Part shown: positions 44,415-56,517 of the stretch, one piece after another
Numbering within the stretch: position 1 is the first letter of the stretch
How the letters are laid out: each line of letters begins with the position of its first letter
Assembly: GCF_001679665.1 (NCBI RefSeq)
Contig: NZ_CP013244.1
Coordinates: 2,984,980-3,048,979 of the forward strand
Reading direction: 5' to 3'
Length of the DNA: 64,000 nt
Origin: Candidatus Viadribacter manganicus
GTDB taxonomy: Bacteria > Pseudomonadota > Alphaproteobacteria > Caulobacterales > Aquidulcibacteraceae
Notes under the pieces: generated by a model
What the model saw: only the letters and a program-made list of their open reading frames with translations
The model's database searches: none
What the model was told of the DNA's origin: nothing
Made by a program: the position numbers and the translations under genes

Positions 44415-44420
44415 GCGCGT

Positions 44421-46142
44421 TCAACCACCCCAGAGCTTTTTACGCAGCGCTGCCTCGCGTTCCGTGAGCACGCCGGCGCGTGCGAGTGCGTCGAAGCGTT
44501 CGAGCGCCGCGCGGCGGTGCACTTCAGCTTCCGTGCCGCCTGCGCCTGCGAGATGGCTTTCAACGATGGCGCAAAAGCGCAGACCTTCGAGGTCGTCTTG
44601 ATTGAAGAGTTGGAAGGCGAGGGCGAGCTCGTCTTCCCAGGCGCCGCGCGCGGCGGCGAGATCGCCCAGCGCTTGCGCCGCCAGCCCGAGGCGCTCAAGC
44701 GCGACAGCAAGCGCGTGAATTGCGGTGCGATCATTTGGCGCTTGTTCGAGCAGCTTTAGCCGGATGGCGGCGCTTTCGTTGAATGCGGCGCGGGCGATCG
44801 CGTTCTCGTGCGTCTCCAAAGCGGCGTCGCCTTGCTTGACAAGAGCTGCGGCGAGGCCGCGCGCGTGCCGCGTATCGCCGCGCGCGCGCTCATAAGCTAA
44901 TCGGCGCATCTCTGCTGCGCGGGCAAAGGCGTCGCCGCTTGAGGTTTGTCCCGCGCGCGCGATCTCGCCGATCCGATCCCAACAGGCTGAAGCGTCTGCG
45001 AGCCAGGCGGCGCTCGCATCCTTCTGCGCCGCGAAACGTTCCGCGAGCGCGCGCGCTTGATTGGCGGCTTCGTGCGCGATGTGGAGTTCGCCAGCGCGCA
45101 ATGCTTGGTCCGCTTGATCGAGCAGTGTGTGTATGAGGAAGCGCGCAGGCTCGTCCGATGCATTTTCTTTGCAGAGACGCTCGGCCAGAAGGCGCGCTTG
45201 CTGCATTGAGTCCGCCGCTGCGGTGTTATCGCCAAGCGCTGCGCGAAGTGCGGCCCGCACGCGCCACGTGCCGGCGAGCGCCCAGGTCTCGCGCGGATCG
45301 TTCGCGGCGAGACGCATCCGCACTTGCAGTGATTTGTCCATCGCTTCGCGCGCGAGATCTGCAGCGCCGCGCGTATAATCGGCCTCCGCCGCGAGCGCCC
45401 AGGCGTCCGAGAGCACTGCGCGCCAATGCGGCTCATCTTTTTCGGTGACGGCTAGCGCCTCGTAGCGGCCAATCGCTTCACGAAAGCGTCGGCGTGCTGA
45501 CGCGGGCTGATTGGCGTCGAGCTCGAGCGCGCCGAGCCGCAGCTCCGCATCCGCAATGTCGGCGGCGAGTTCCGGCGTTTCGGAAAGTTGCATGGCGGCC
45601 GCCTGCAGCATCGCCAGCGCGCCCTCAGCGCCGCTCTTCGCACGTGCGAAATCGCCGGCGCTTGCGTCGATCTCCGCGATACGGCCACGCGCACGCGCAA
45701 ACCAGCGGGCTGCGTTTGGGTCGGAGCGATCTGCGGCGAGGGTCGCATCTTGCAGCTTCATCACCCGCCCATAGAAGTCGCGGGCCTGATCGGCGGCGCC
45801 CTCGGCGCGGGCGAGGTCTCCCAACATGAAGAGGGCGCGGGTTTTGGCCGTGGGGTCGGTTGTCTGGCTGAGGAGGGTCTGCGCTTCTGCCCTGGCTGCA
45901 TGGAGCTCGCCGGCCTCCGCCGCCAGGCGGGCAAGGCTCAGCCTTGGGCCAGGCTCCAGGGGCGCCAATTCCACCGCCAGAGCCAGCGCCCGCTGCGCGC
46001 GGGAAGGGTCGGTCTTTTCCCAAAGCGCCGCCGCCCGCCGCGCTGCCAGCGCCGCGCCGGGTCCGCCCGCTTGCGCGGCCCGCCAAAACGCCTCTGCGTC
46101 CGGGCCTCTTGGCGTCAGATTTTCCGTCATTATTTCAGTCAC
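44421..46142 (-). CDS. Large TPR-repeat protein
   Basis: 573 aa, almost entirely helical and Ala-rich, with repeated 34-residue-type units (for example LFMLGDLARAEGAADQARDFY at about 105-125 and LAVALERLGLAAQALGDLAAA at about 490-510). No signal peptide, membrane helix or enzyme domain. TPR proteins are protein-protein scaffolds. It lies antisense between ftsZ and lpxC, ending 6 bp from ftsZ. Partner unknown. Confidence 0.8.
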   Translation of the reverse strand: MTEIMTENLTPRGPDAEAFWRAAQAGGPGAALAARRAAALWEKTDPSRAQRALALAVELAPLEPGPRLSLARLAAEAGELHAARAEAQTLLSQTTDPTAKTRALFMLGDLARAEGAADQARDFYGRVMKLQDATLAADRSDPNAARWFARARGRIAEIDASAGDFARAKSGAEGALAMLQAAAMQLSETPELAADIADAELRLGALELDANQPASARRRFREAIGRYEALAVTEKDEPHWRAVLSDAWALAAEADYTRGAADLAREAMDKSLQVRMRLAANDPRETWALAGTWRVRAALRAALGDNTAAADSMQQARLLAERLCKENASDEPARFLIHTLLDQADQALRAGELHIAHEAANQARALAERFAAQKDASAAWLADASACWDRIGEIARAGQTSSGDAFARAAEMRRLAYERARGDTRHARGLAAALVKQGDAALETHENAIARAAFNESAAIRLKLLEQAPNDRTAIHALAVALERLGLAAQALGDLAAARGAWEDELALAFQLFNQDDLEGLRFCAIVESHLAGAGGTEAEVHRRAALERFDALARAGVLTEREAALRKKLWGG

Positions 46143-46271
46143 TTAACATCGTCTGGTAAACCGTCACAAACCGTAACCCAACGTGTTTTGTGCACCTGGG
46201 AACCTCTGAGATACACGAAGCGTCGGGTCGGGGGGCCTAAAGTCCTGCTGGTGGGACGAGAGGTGGCATCT

Positions 46272-47198
46272 GTGCGTCGTCAACAGACCATAGCAGGTCC
46301 GGCAATGTGTGCGGGCGTTGGAGTCCATTCGGGCTCGCATGTGCGCATGGTGCTTTCTCCGGCGCCAGTAGACACCGGCATCGTTTTTGTCCGTTCGGAC
46401 GTCCGTGGCGTTCCGTCAAATTCCATCGCGGCTCACGCTGACAGCGTTTCCGAGACGCGCAACTGCACCACCATCCGTAACGCCTCTGGCGTCGAGCTGG
46501 CCACGATCGAGCATTTGATGTCGGCCTGCGCCGGTCTCGGCATCGACAATCTCATCGTTGAGGTTGATGGCCCGGAAGTGCCGATCCTCGACGGGTCGTC
46601 AGCGCAATTCGTGCAAGTTCTGCTGAATGCTGGCGTGAAGCAGCAAGTCGCGCCGCGCCAAGTGATCCGTATTCTCGAGCCGATCGAAGTGCGCATGGGC
46701 GCAAAGAGCGCCGCTTTGCTGCCTTCAGAGGGCTATGACGGCCTCGATATGGACGTGACGATCCGCTTCGCCGATCCCGCGATCGGCACCCAACGCCGCC
46801 GCGTTCATCTCTCGCCTGAAACGTTCCTGACCGAAATCGCCGATGCGCGCACCTTTGGCTTCCTGGCTGACGTCGAAACCATGCGTGCCGCCGGTCTTGG
46901 CCTTGGCGCCTCGATGGCGAACGCAGTGGTCGTGGACTCCGGCCGCGTGGTGAACCCCGAGGGACTTCGCTTCGACGACGAGTTCGTGCGTCACAAGATG
47001 CTGGACGCGGTGGGTGATCTTTCGCTCGCTGGCGCTCCGATTTGTGGCCGTTTTGTGGCGGATCAACCTGGTCACGCCCTTAACGCGCGCCTGGTGCGTG
47101 CGCTCCTGGATACGCCGGAAGCGTGGTGCTGGGAGAACGGCGAGGCCCCTGAAACGGTGCGTGAAGCCCAGCCGGCCCTGGCTGCCGCAGTCCGCTAA
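46272..47198 (+). CDS. lpxC: UDP-3-O-acyl-GlcNAc deacetylase
   Basis: About 308 aa zinc enzyme committing to lipid A synthesis. Motifs: GVGVHSGSHVRMVLSPAP, the zinc-ligand region TIEHLMSAC, ILDGSSAQFV, ARTFGFLADVE, HKMLDAVGDLSL (zinc His and Asp) and PGHALNARLVRAL (catalytic His). The start is set at GTG 46272 (GAGAGG eight bases upstream, protein begins RRQQTIAG); GTG 46263 is an alternative. Much longer open frames upstream overlap the TPR gene and are not real. Confidence 0.94.
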   Translation: MRRQQTIAGPAMCAGVGVHSGSHVRMVLSPAPVDTGIVFVRSDVRGVPSNSIAAHADSVSETRNCTTIRNASGVELATIEHLMSACAGLGIDNLIVEVDGPEVPILDGSSAQFVQVLLNAGVKQQVAPRQVIRILEPIEVRMGAKSAALLPSEGYDGLDMDVTIRFADPAIGTQRRRVHLSPETFLTEIADARTFGFLADVETMRAAGLGLGASMANAVVVDSGRVVNPEGLRFDDEFVRHKMLDAVGDLSLAGAPICGRFVADQPGHALNARLVRALLDTPEAWCWENGEAPETVREAQPALAAAVR

Positions 47199-47310
47199 AT
47201 CCGCAACCCACACGCTACAGCCGCAGACGCTTTGCGCCGCGCGCGCCTTCCTGTATCAGCGGTTTGCAGCCCGCCCCGCGCGGGTTCTAAGCAACAAGAG
47301 GCCCGGCAGA

Positions 47311-50891
<3,581 letters not shown>

Positions 50892-50905
<14 letters not shown>

Positions 50906-51566
50906 TGGAAGCTCCCTTCGATTTGCCGCGTAGGTCCGTCAGCGCCGCGAGTGCGACGACGACAAGATAGATCGCCAAGATCGTGGCCCCGCTTTCCGGT
51001 CCGAGTTCACCGGCGGGTTGCGGCGAAAGTATCGCCACGATCTGCAGCGTCACCAGAAACGCGATGAACACAATGGCAGGCCAAGCGAAACGGCCGAGCG
51101 TCTTGCGACTGGCGACCCATGCGGCGCCGCAGATCGCGAGCAAGCCCATCTCCAGGGCTTGTTCGGGCACGGGGAAATTCCAGAGCCCGAAGCCGACCTT
51201 ATCGCCGCCGGGCCAGAGTTCGAGATCGGGGCGATGGACGAGCAGATCGAGCAGCCAGTGCGAAAACACCGTCAGCCCAACCACCGCGCTCGCCCAATGC
51301 GGCAAGCGCAAAATGAGCTTCACCAGCAACGCTGCGCCGAGCGACCACGCAAGCACCGCCGCAAGCGAGTGCGTCCATGGCATCTGGTAAAGCACAAGCG
51401 TCGAGCCCGGCAGCGCCGGATCGACGCTGGCGCGCTCGAGGCCTGCGATGATGAAGCTCGACCAGCCGATATCGATTAGCTGGCTTGCTGCGGCGAGCGT
51501 CCACATTGGCGCTTTCGGCGCGATGGCTTTGGCTGCGAATGCTGCTGCGTAATGGCCGACGAACAT
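50892..51566 (-). CDS. Membrane protein with conserved His motifs, possible membrane-bound hydrolase
   Basis: 224 aa with about six TM helices. Conserved-looking polar residues are FVGHYAAAFAAK, MPWTHSLAA and FSHWLLDLLVHRPDLEL, resembling the membrane-bound metal-dependent hydrolase group (YdjM/DUF457-like). The family assignment is by pattern only. It lies 9 bp downstream of the peptidase gene. Confidence 0.65.
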
Positions 51567-51575
51567 GTGACGGCC

Positions 51576-53114
51576 CTAGCGCGCGAGCTCGTACATGATG
51601 TCGATAAAGCCCATCACCGCGCCGCTGAGCCCCTGAACCCGCGGATTGCTGCTGTCGATCAGGAAGTACTCGTTCGGCGCGTGCGCGCCGTTGCCATGAC
51701 CTAAGCCGAACTGGCCGGCGGGGATGCTGACCGGCGCCGCTGTGAACACCGCGCCAGGCCATGAGCCGGCAAGGCGCGGGTTGAGCGCGGTGCGTGCGCC
51801 GGCTTGGCGATAGGCTGCGAGCTGCGCTTGCACGATGGCGCTGCTCTCGGCCGTTTCGGTTGGATCATAGCCGCCGCTGACATTGATCTGCACATCGTTG
51901 AAACCGCGTGCGTCCAAGTGCGCGCGTAGTTTCGCTTCGCATTCGGCGCGCGTTTGGTTGGGCACCAAGCGCATGTCGAGTTTGGCGACACCGCGATGGG
52001 GGAGTATGGTCATGCCGCCGGGGCCGGTATAGCCCGCCACGAGGCCTTCAATGTTGACAGTCGGTTGTGAAGCGAGGCGCTCCAACGCCTGCGCCCACGG
52101 CAGATCATCGATGAAGTGCGAAACACCGTTGCGCCGTTTGTAATCTTCTTCGCTGGTGTTGCGCGCGCCCATCTGGATAAGTTCGCGTTCGCGATCGGTC
52201 AGCGGGCGTACATTCTCGAACCAGCCATCGATTGCAGGCGTATTGCCATCTTCGCTGGTGAGTGTGTCGAGTGCGCGCACGAGGCGCCAAACTGGCGCGT
52301 CGATCATGGCCTTGGTGCTGGAGTGAATGTCGCGGGTCGGGCCGCGGCCCCAGTTCTCGCCACTGGCGATCAGTTCACATTCGATGACGCCTTTGGCGCC
52401 GAGATTGACGCTGACGCCGCCCGTGGTCGGATCTTGCCAAGCGCTCGGGATGAAGACTCCCAGCGCACTTTGCAGGCGCGGCAGCACGTTTGCGTGCTGT
52501 GCGATCTGATGGAAGTGCGGGCTGCCGATTTCTTCTTCACCTTCGCAGATCAGCACGATGTTGACCGGCGGCTGGCGCCCCGCTGCGCGAAGTGCACGCA
52601 AGGCGCCGAGGAACGCGATCTCGGGGCCCTTCTGGTTCACGGCGCCGCGACCAACGACAACGCGGCCGAGATCATTGTTCACCAGCCGCGCCTCAAGTGG
52701 CGGTGATGACCATTCGGCCGGATTGAACTGTTTCACGTCGTACATGAAGTAGACAGCGAGCGTTTTCGGCGCGCCGACATCGAGCGTCGCCCACACGCCG
52801 GGCGAGCCATCGGTGGAGACGATCTCGGCAGTCTGGAAGCCGGCTTCGCGCGCAAGCCGCGCCATGTAATCGGCGCCGCCTTGGATGTTCAGCCCTTCTG
52901 CCGCGATGGTCGGATTGCGGATCCAATCCTGCAGCAGCGCGACGTTCTCTTCTTTCTGTTGATCGACGATGCGCCGCAGCGCGCCGCGGTTCGGCGTTGC
53001 TGCGTCGGCATCTGTGACAGCAAGCATCGGCGCGAGCGCAGCCGCGCCAGCCCACAAGCCGCGCCGGGTCGGCTGCGCTACGTGATCGATCTGAGGAATG
53101 TCGTCGCGGTCCAT
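51576..53114 (-). CDS. M20-family peptidase-like protein with altered metal ligands
   Basis: 512 aa. The N-terminus has TRRGLWAGAAALAPMLA, a twin-arginine-like signal. The M20 catalytic and lid domains are recognisable: GRGAVNQKGPEIAFLGAL, LICEGEEEIGSPHF, GPGGMTILPHRGVAKLDMRLVP and a terminal HGNGAHAPNEYFLID. Two canonical zinc ligands differ: the first His (HxD) is Met124 in FMYDVKQF, and the bridging Asp is Asn160. I recall relatives with the same changes, so this may be a subfamily with one metal or a different function. It may act on peptides in the periplasm. Confidence 0.8.
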   Translation of the reverse strand: MDRDDIPQIDHVAQPTRRGLWAGAAALAPMLAVTDADAATPNRGALRRIVDQQKEENVALLQDWIRNPTIAAEGLNIQGGADYMARLAREAGFQTAEIVSTDGSPGVWATLDVGAPKTLAVYFMYDVKQFNPAEWSSPPLEARLVNNDLGRVVVGRGAVNQKGPEIAFLGALRALRAAGRQPPVNIVLICEGEEEIGSPHFHQIAQHANVLPRLQSALGVFIPSAWQDPTTGGVSVNLGAKGVIECELIASGENWGRGPTRDIHSSTKAMIDAPVWRLVRALDTLTSEDGNTPAIDGWFENVRPLTDRERELIQMGARNTSEEDYKRRNGVSHFIDDLPWAQALERLASQPTVNIEGLVAGYTGPGGMTILPHRGVAKLDMRLVPNQTRAECEAKLRAHLDARGFNDVQINVSGGYDPTETAESSAIVQAQLAAYRQAGARTALNPRLAGSWPGAVFTAAPVSIPAGQFGLGHGNGAHAPNEYFLIDSSNPRVQGLSGAVMGFIDIMYELAR

Positions 53115-53141
53115 GGCTTTCCCCTCAAAAGAGGGGAAAGC

Positions 53142-54953
53142 CTAGATCGGCTTCGTCGCGCTTTCTAGCCACGCCTTTGCGTCACCATCGAGCTGCGGGC
53201 CGATCTTTGCCCAGACGCGCGCATGGTATGTGTTCAGCCACGCGATCTCTTCCTTGGTGAGCAGCTGCTTCACGATGAGATCGCGCGCGATTGGCGCCAG
53301 AGTTAGCGTCTCGAAACCAAGCATCGGACGCTCGCCGCCTTCGATGTCGGCGGCGGGGCTCACCACTTGCAGATTTTCGATGCGGATGCCGTAGGCGCCG
53401 GTTTTGTAATAGCCAGGTTCGTTCGAGACGATCATGCCGGGTTCAAGCGGCTGCGTGTTCACGAACTTCGCGATCCGGTGCGGGCCCTCATGCACGCCGA
53501 GATACGAACCGACGCCGTGGCCGGTGCCGTGATCGTAGTCGAGGCCGGCGTCCCACAGGCTCATGCGCGCGAGCGCATCGAGTTGGTGGCCGGTCGTGCC
53601 CTTTGGAAAGCGCACGCGCGAGAGCGCGATGTGGCCTTTGAGGACGCGCGTGAAGCGGTCCTTCATTTCCTTGGAGGCGCGGCCGATGGCGACGGTGCGG
53701 GTGATGTCGGTGGTGCCATCTTCGTATTGGCCGCCGCTGTCGATGAGGAAGAGTGAGCCGCGCGCAAGTTTGCGGTTAGTTTTCTTGGTCACGCGATAGT
53801 GGACGATGGCGCCGTTGGGGCCTGCGCCTGAAATGGAGTCGAATGAGAGATCCTTCAGCGCGCCGGTTTCGGTGCGGAAGGCTTCGAGCTTTTGGCAGGC
53901 TTCGATTTCCTGGACCTTGCCAGTCTGTCCATCGGTCGCGAGCCAGTGCAGGAATTTGGAGATCGCCGCGCCGTCGCGCTGGTGCGCTTTGTGCGAGCCT
54001 TCGACTTCCGCGGCATTCTTGCAGGCGCGCGGCAGCACGACCGGATCTTGCCCGCGAATGACTTCCGCGCCAGCGGCTTTCAGTTCTTCGAAATACCAAG
54101 CGCTCGCCGTCGACGGATCGAGCTTCACTTTTTTGCCGCTGAGCCTCCGCAGCGTCGGCTGCAGTTCTTCGCTGGGCTTGATCGCAACTTGGTTGCCGAG
54201 CCATTCGCGCAATTGCGGGGAGACTTTTTCATCCGCGAGAAAGAGATCGGCGGTGCCATCCTTGTGCAGCACGGCTTCGCCCAGCGGCAGCGGCGTGCGC
54301 GCGACATCGCCGCCACGCACGTTGAAGAGCCAGGCGATCGAAGCGGGCGAGGTAATCACCACAGCGTCGGCGCCTTCCTTGGCGATGCCATCGCCCAAAC
54401 GCTGGCGCTTCGAAGAGGCGTTCTCGCCGGTATAGGCTTCTTGTTGTGGCACGACCTTCGCCATCGGGATCGGTGGGCGGTCGTCCCAGATTTCATCGAC
54501 GGGATTGCGCTCAACAGGAACGAGGATGACGCCCGCGCCATCGGCGGCCGCGCGCAGGCGATCGAGGCTGTCTGGGCTATGGAGCTTCGGATCGTAGCCG
54601 ATGCGCTGGCCTTGCTTGCCGCGTTCGCGGATGTAGGCGGGCACGCCGCCATCAACGAGATCGCGATAGGCAAAGAGGTCGTTATCGACCTGCGCGCGAA
54701 CTTGAAGCGTGTAGCGCCCGTCCACGAAAACCGCGGCCTCATCGGCCATCACGACGGCCGCGCCGGCCGAGCCTGTAAAGCCCGTGGTCCAGGCCAGACG
54801 ATCATAGGCCGGCGGCACATATTCGTTCTGCCATTCATCCTCGTGAGGCACGATGAAGCCATCCAAGCCGGCGGCTTTCAGTGCTTTTCTCAAGCGGGGC
54901 AGGTGCTTACGGCCAAGGGTGGGGCCGCCCGGATCGTCATAAGTCTGGAACAC
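53142..54953 (-). CDS. Xaa-Pro aminopeptidase (M24B, aminopeptidase P type)
   Basis: 603 aa. Two creatinase-like N-terminal domains are followed by the pita-bread M24 domain from about residue 310. Metal ligands are seen in FLIDSGGQYEDGTTDITRT (two Asp), DHGTGHGVGSYLGVHEGPH (His), SNEPGYYKTG (Glu) and YGIRIENL (Glu). It removes N-terminal residues preceding proline. Cytoplasmic, no signal peptide. It is divergent from the secreted four-Cys protein. Confidence 0.93.
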   Translation of the reverse strand: MFQTYDDPGGPTLGRKHLPRLRKALKAAGLDGFIVPHEDEWQNEYVPPAYDRLAWTTGFTGSAGAAVVMADEAAVFVDGRYTLQVRAQVDNDLFAYRDLVDGGVPAYIRERGKQGQRIGYDPKLHSPDSLDRLRAAADGAGVILVPVERNPVDEIWDDRPPIPMAKVVPQQEAYTGENASSKRQRLGDGIAKEGADAVVITSPASIAWLFNVRGGDVARTPLPLGEAVLHKDGTADLFLADEKVSPQLREWLGNQVAIKPSEELQPTLRRLSGKKVKLDPSTASAWYFEELKAAGAEVIRGQDPVVLPRACKNAAEVEGSHKAHQRDGAAISKFLHWLATDGQTGKVQEIEACQKLEAFRTETGALKDLSFDSISGAGPNGAIVHYRVTKKTNRKLARGSLFLIDSGGQYEDGTTDITRTVAIGRASKEMKDRFTRVLKGHIALSRVRFPKGTTGHQLDALARMSLWDAGLDYDHGTGHGVGSYLGVHEGPHRIAKFVNTQPLEPGMIVSNEPGYYKTGAYGIRIENLQVVSPAADIEGGERPMLGFETLTLAPIARDLIVKQLLTKEEIAWLNTYHARVWAKIGPQLDGDAKAWLESATKPI

Positions 54954-55069
54954 GTCTTGCGTCCTTTGAGGCCCCGGTTCAGGGCAGGTTCACTTGCTTG
55001 AGTTTAAGCCCTTGCACTGAGAGGTTTAAGGGGCGGTCGTCGGAAAACGTCCCCGGAACGCGGAGAACC

Positions 55070-55516
55070 ATGGCTTCTTGGGTGCAAAAGGTAGCGGCGG
55101 CGGCGATCGCCCTGGCGTTGGTGGCCGGTCCCACCGCGTCCGCCCAGCCGGACCTGCGCGATTACCTCACTCAGCAGCTGGACAATCAAGAGCCGGATAA
55201 CGCCGAGCGGGGCTTTGCCCATGCTGTCGGACCGCTTTCTGGGGTGCTTTCCAGTGGCGCGTCCGCGGAGCTGCCTTTGACACTCCGGGCCGGGCAGGAG
55301 ATCCGCATTGTCGGCGTCTGCGATCAGGCCTGCGACGATCTCGATCTTCGCGTGGTCAATCCGCGTGGTGAGATCCTAGCGCTTGATACGCGTGGCAATG
55401 CGCGGCCCGTGGTTGATCTGCGCGCCGAGATGTTTGGTCAGCACACGATTGAAGTAGGCATGGTTGATTGCCGTGCGCCGCGCTGCCGCTTCGCGGTCAA
55501 CGTCTACACGCGCTGA
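55070..55516 (+). CDS. Secreted four-cysteine domain protein
   Basis: 148 aa. Signal peptide residues 1-25 (ending SAQP). The mature domain carries IVGVCDQACDDLDLRVVNP and VDCRAPRCRFAVNVYTR, with Cys at 84, 88, 134 and 139. The same domain, with the same spacing (C-x3-C, 46 residues, x4-C), forms the extracytoplasmic end of the TIR protein at 60743-61777. Two disulfides are likely. Family unknown to me beyond this match; possibly a beta-sandwich sensing or binding domain. It is transcribed alone from the divergent region. Confidence 0.7.
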   Translation: MASWVQKVAAAAIALALVAGPTASAQPDLRDYLTQQLDNQEPDNAERGFAHAVGPLSGVLSSGASAELPLTLRAGQEIRIVGVCDQACDDLDLRVVNPRGEILALDTRGNARPVVDLRAEMFGQHTIEVGMVDCRAPRCRFAVNVYTR

Positions 55517-55566
55517 GGTTCGCAAGACGTCGCCCTTCGACAAGCTGAGGGTGACGCACTTCAAGG

Positions 55567-56412
55567 CTAGGGCTTGCGCCAGACGAGCGTCATCCAAGCT
55601 TCTTTCGGAATCTGCTTTTCGAGAATGAGTCCGCGATTGGCGTAGGCTTCGCGCACCAGACCTGCCTGCTGTCGCAACAAACCCGAGAGAATGAGCGTAC
55701 CGCCAGGTTCAATGGCGCGCACAAGTTTTGGCGCGAGCCTGATCAGTGGCCGCATCAGAATATTAGCGAACACCAGATCGAATTGCTTGCTGGCGATGTA
55801 GCGCGCGCCGTCGCCCGCGATCACCTGCATGCGCGGGCCGACTTTGTTCTGCTTGGCGTTGATCTTGGCGATCGCGGCGGCGCGATGGTCGATCTCGATC
55901 GCGAGAGCGTCGGCGCCATGTTTGGCCGCGGCGATAGCGAGCACGCCTGAACCGGCGCCCATATCCAGCACGCGCTCAACCCGTCGCTCGCGCAGCACGC
56001 CTTCGAGCGCCATGAGGCAGCCCCAGGTTGTGCCGTGATGGCCGGTGCCGAAGGCTTCGCTCGCCTCGATCCATATGCGTGTGCGTCCGTTGGCTTCGCC
56101 TGCCAGCGCGTGCGCGCCCGCGACAACGAAACGCCCGGCCCGCACCGCAGGCAAGCCTTCAAGCGACATTGCCACCCAATCGGCGGCCTTCACTTTTTTG
56201 ATCTTGAGATGCAGCTCGGGTGCGGCGGCGCCGACGATTGCTTCGACGCTGGCGGCGTCCTGCTGGGTCGGCACATAAATCTCGATGCGAAACTTGCCCG
56301 GCTTTTCCTCGAACCAGCTCACCGCGTCGGCAGGCGAGGGATCGTGGCGATCCAATTCATCCGCCGCCGCGCGGATGAGGGTCTGTGAGCCAAGGGCAGT
56401 CAGGAGAAGCAT
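55567..56412 (-). CDS. prmA: Ribosomal protein L11 methyltransferase
   Basis: 281 aa SAM-dependent enzyme. Motifs: SEAFGTGHHGTTWGCL, VLDMGAGSGVLAIAAAKHG (motif I), IEIDHRAAAIAKINAKQN, and VFANILMRPLIRLAP. It trimethylates L11. The N-terminal 100 residues resemble the L11-binding domain (GKFRIEIYVP). Divergence from the GTGHHATT and NIL consensus is small. Confidence 0.93.
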   Translation of the reverse strand: MLLLTALGSQTLIRAAADELDRHDPSPADAVSWFEEKPGKFRIEIYVPTQQDAASVEAIVGAAAPELHLKIKKVKAADWVAMSLEGLPAVRAGRFVVAGAHALAGEANGRTRIWIEASEAFGTGHHGTTWGCLMALEGVLRERRVERVLDMGAGSGVLAIAAAKHGADALAIEIDHRAAAIAKINAKQNKVGPRMQVIAGDGARYIASKQFDLVFANILMRPLIRLAPKLVRAIEPGGTLILSGLLRQQAGLVREAYANRGLILEKQIPKEAWMTLVWRKP

Positions 56413-56517
56413 GGGGCGGGTTGGTAGCGATCCGCTTAGCGCTTGTCATCGTCTTACGTCTGGCGATCGTTCATCCGGCCGTTGTTCATCGCCTTTGGTG
56501 AGGTGACGGAACGGAGG

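Noticed and set aside
45588..46271. Upstream extension of lpxC by more than 200 codons
   Set aside because: The extension is antisense to the TPR gene and does not resemble LpxC; the family start fits GTG 46272.
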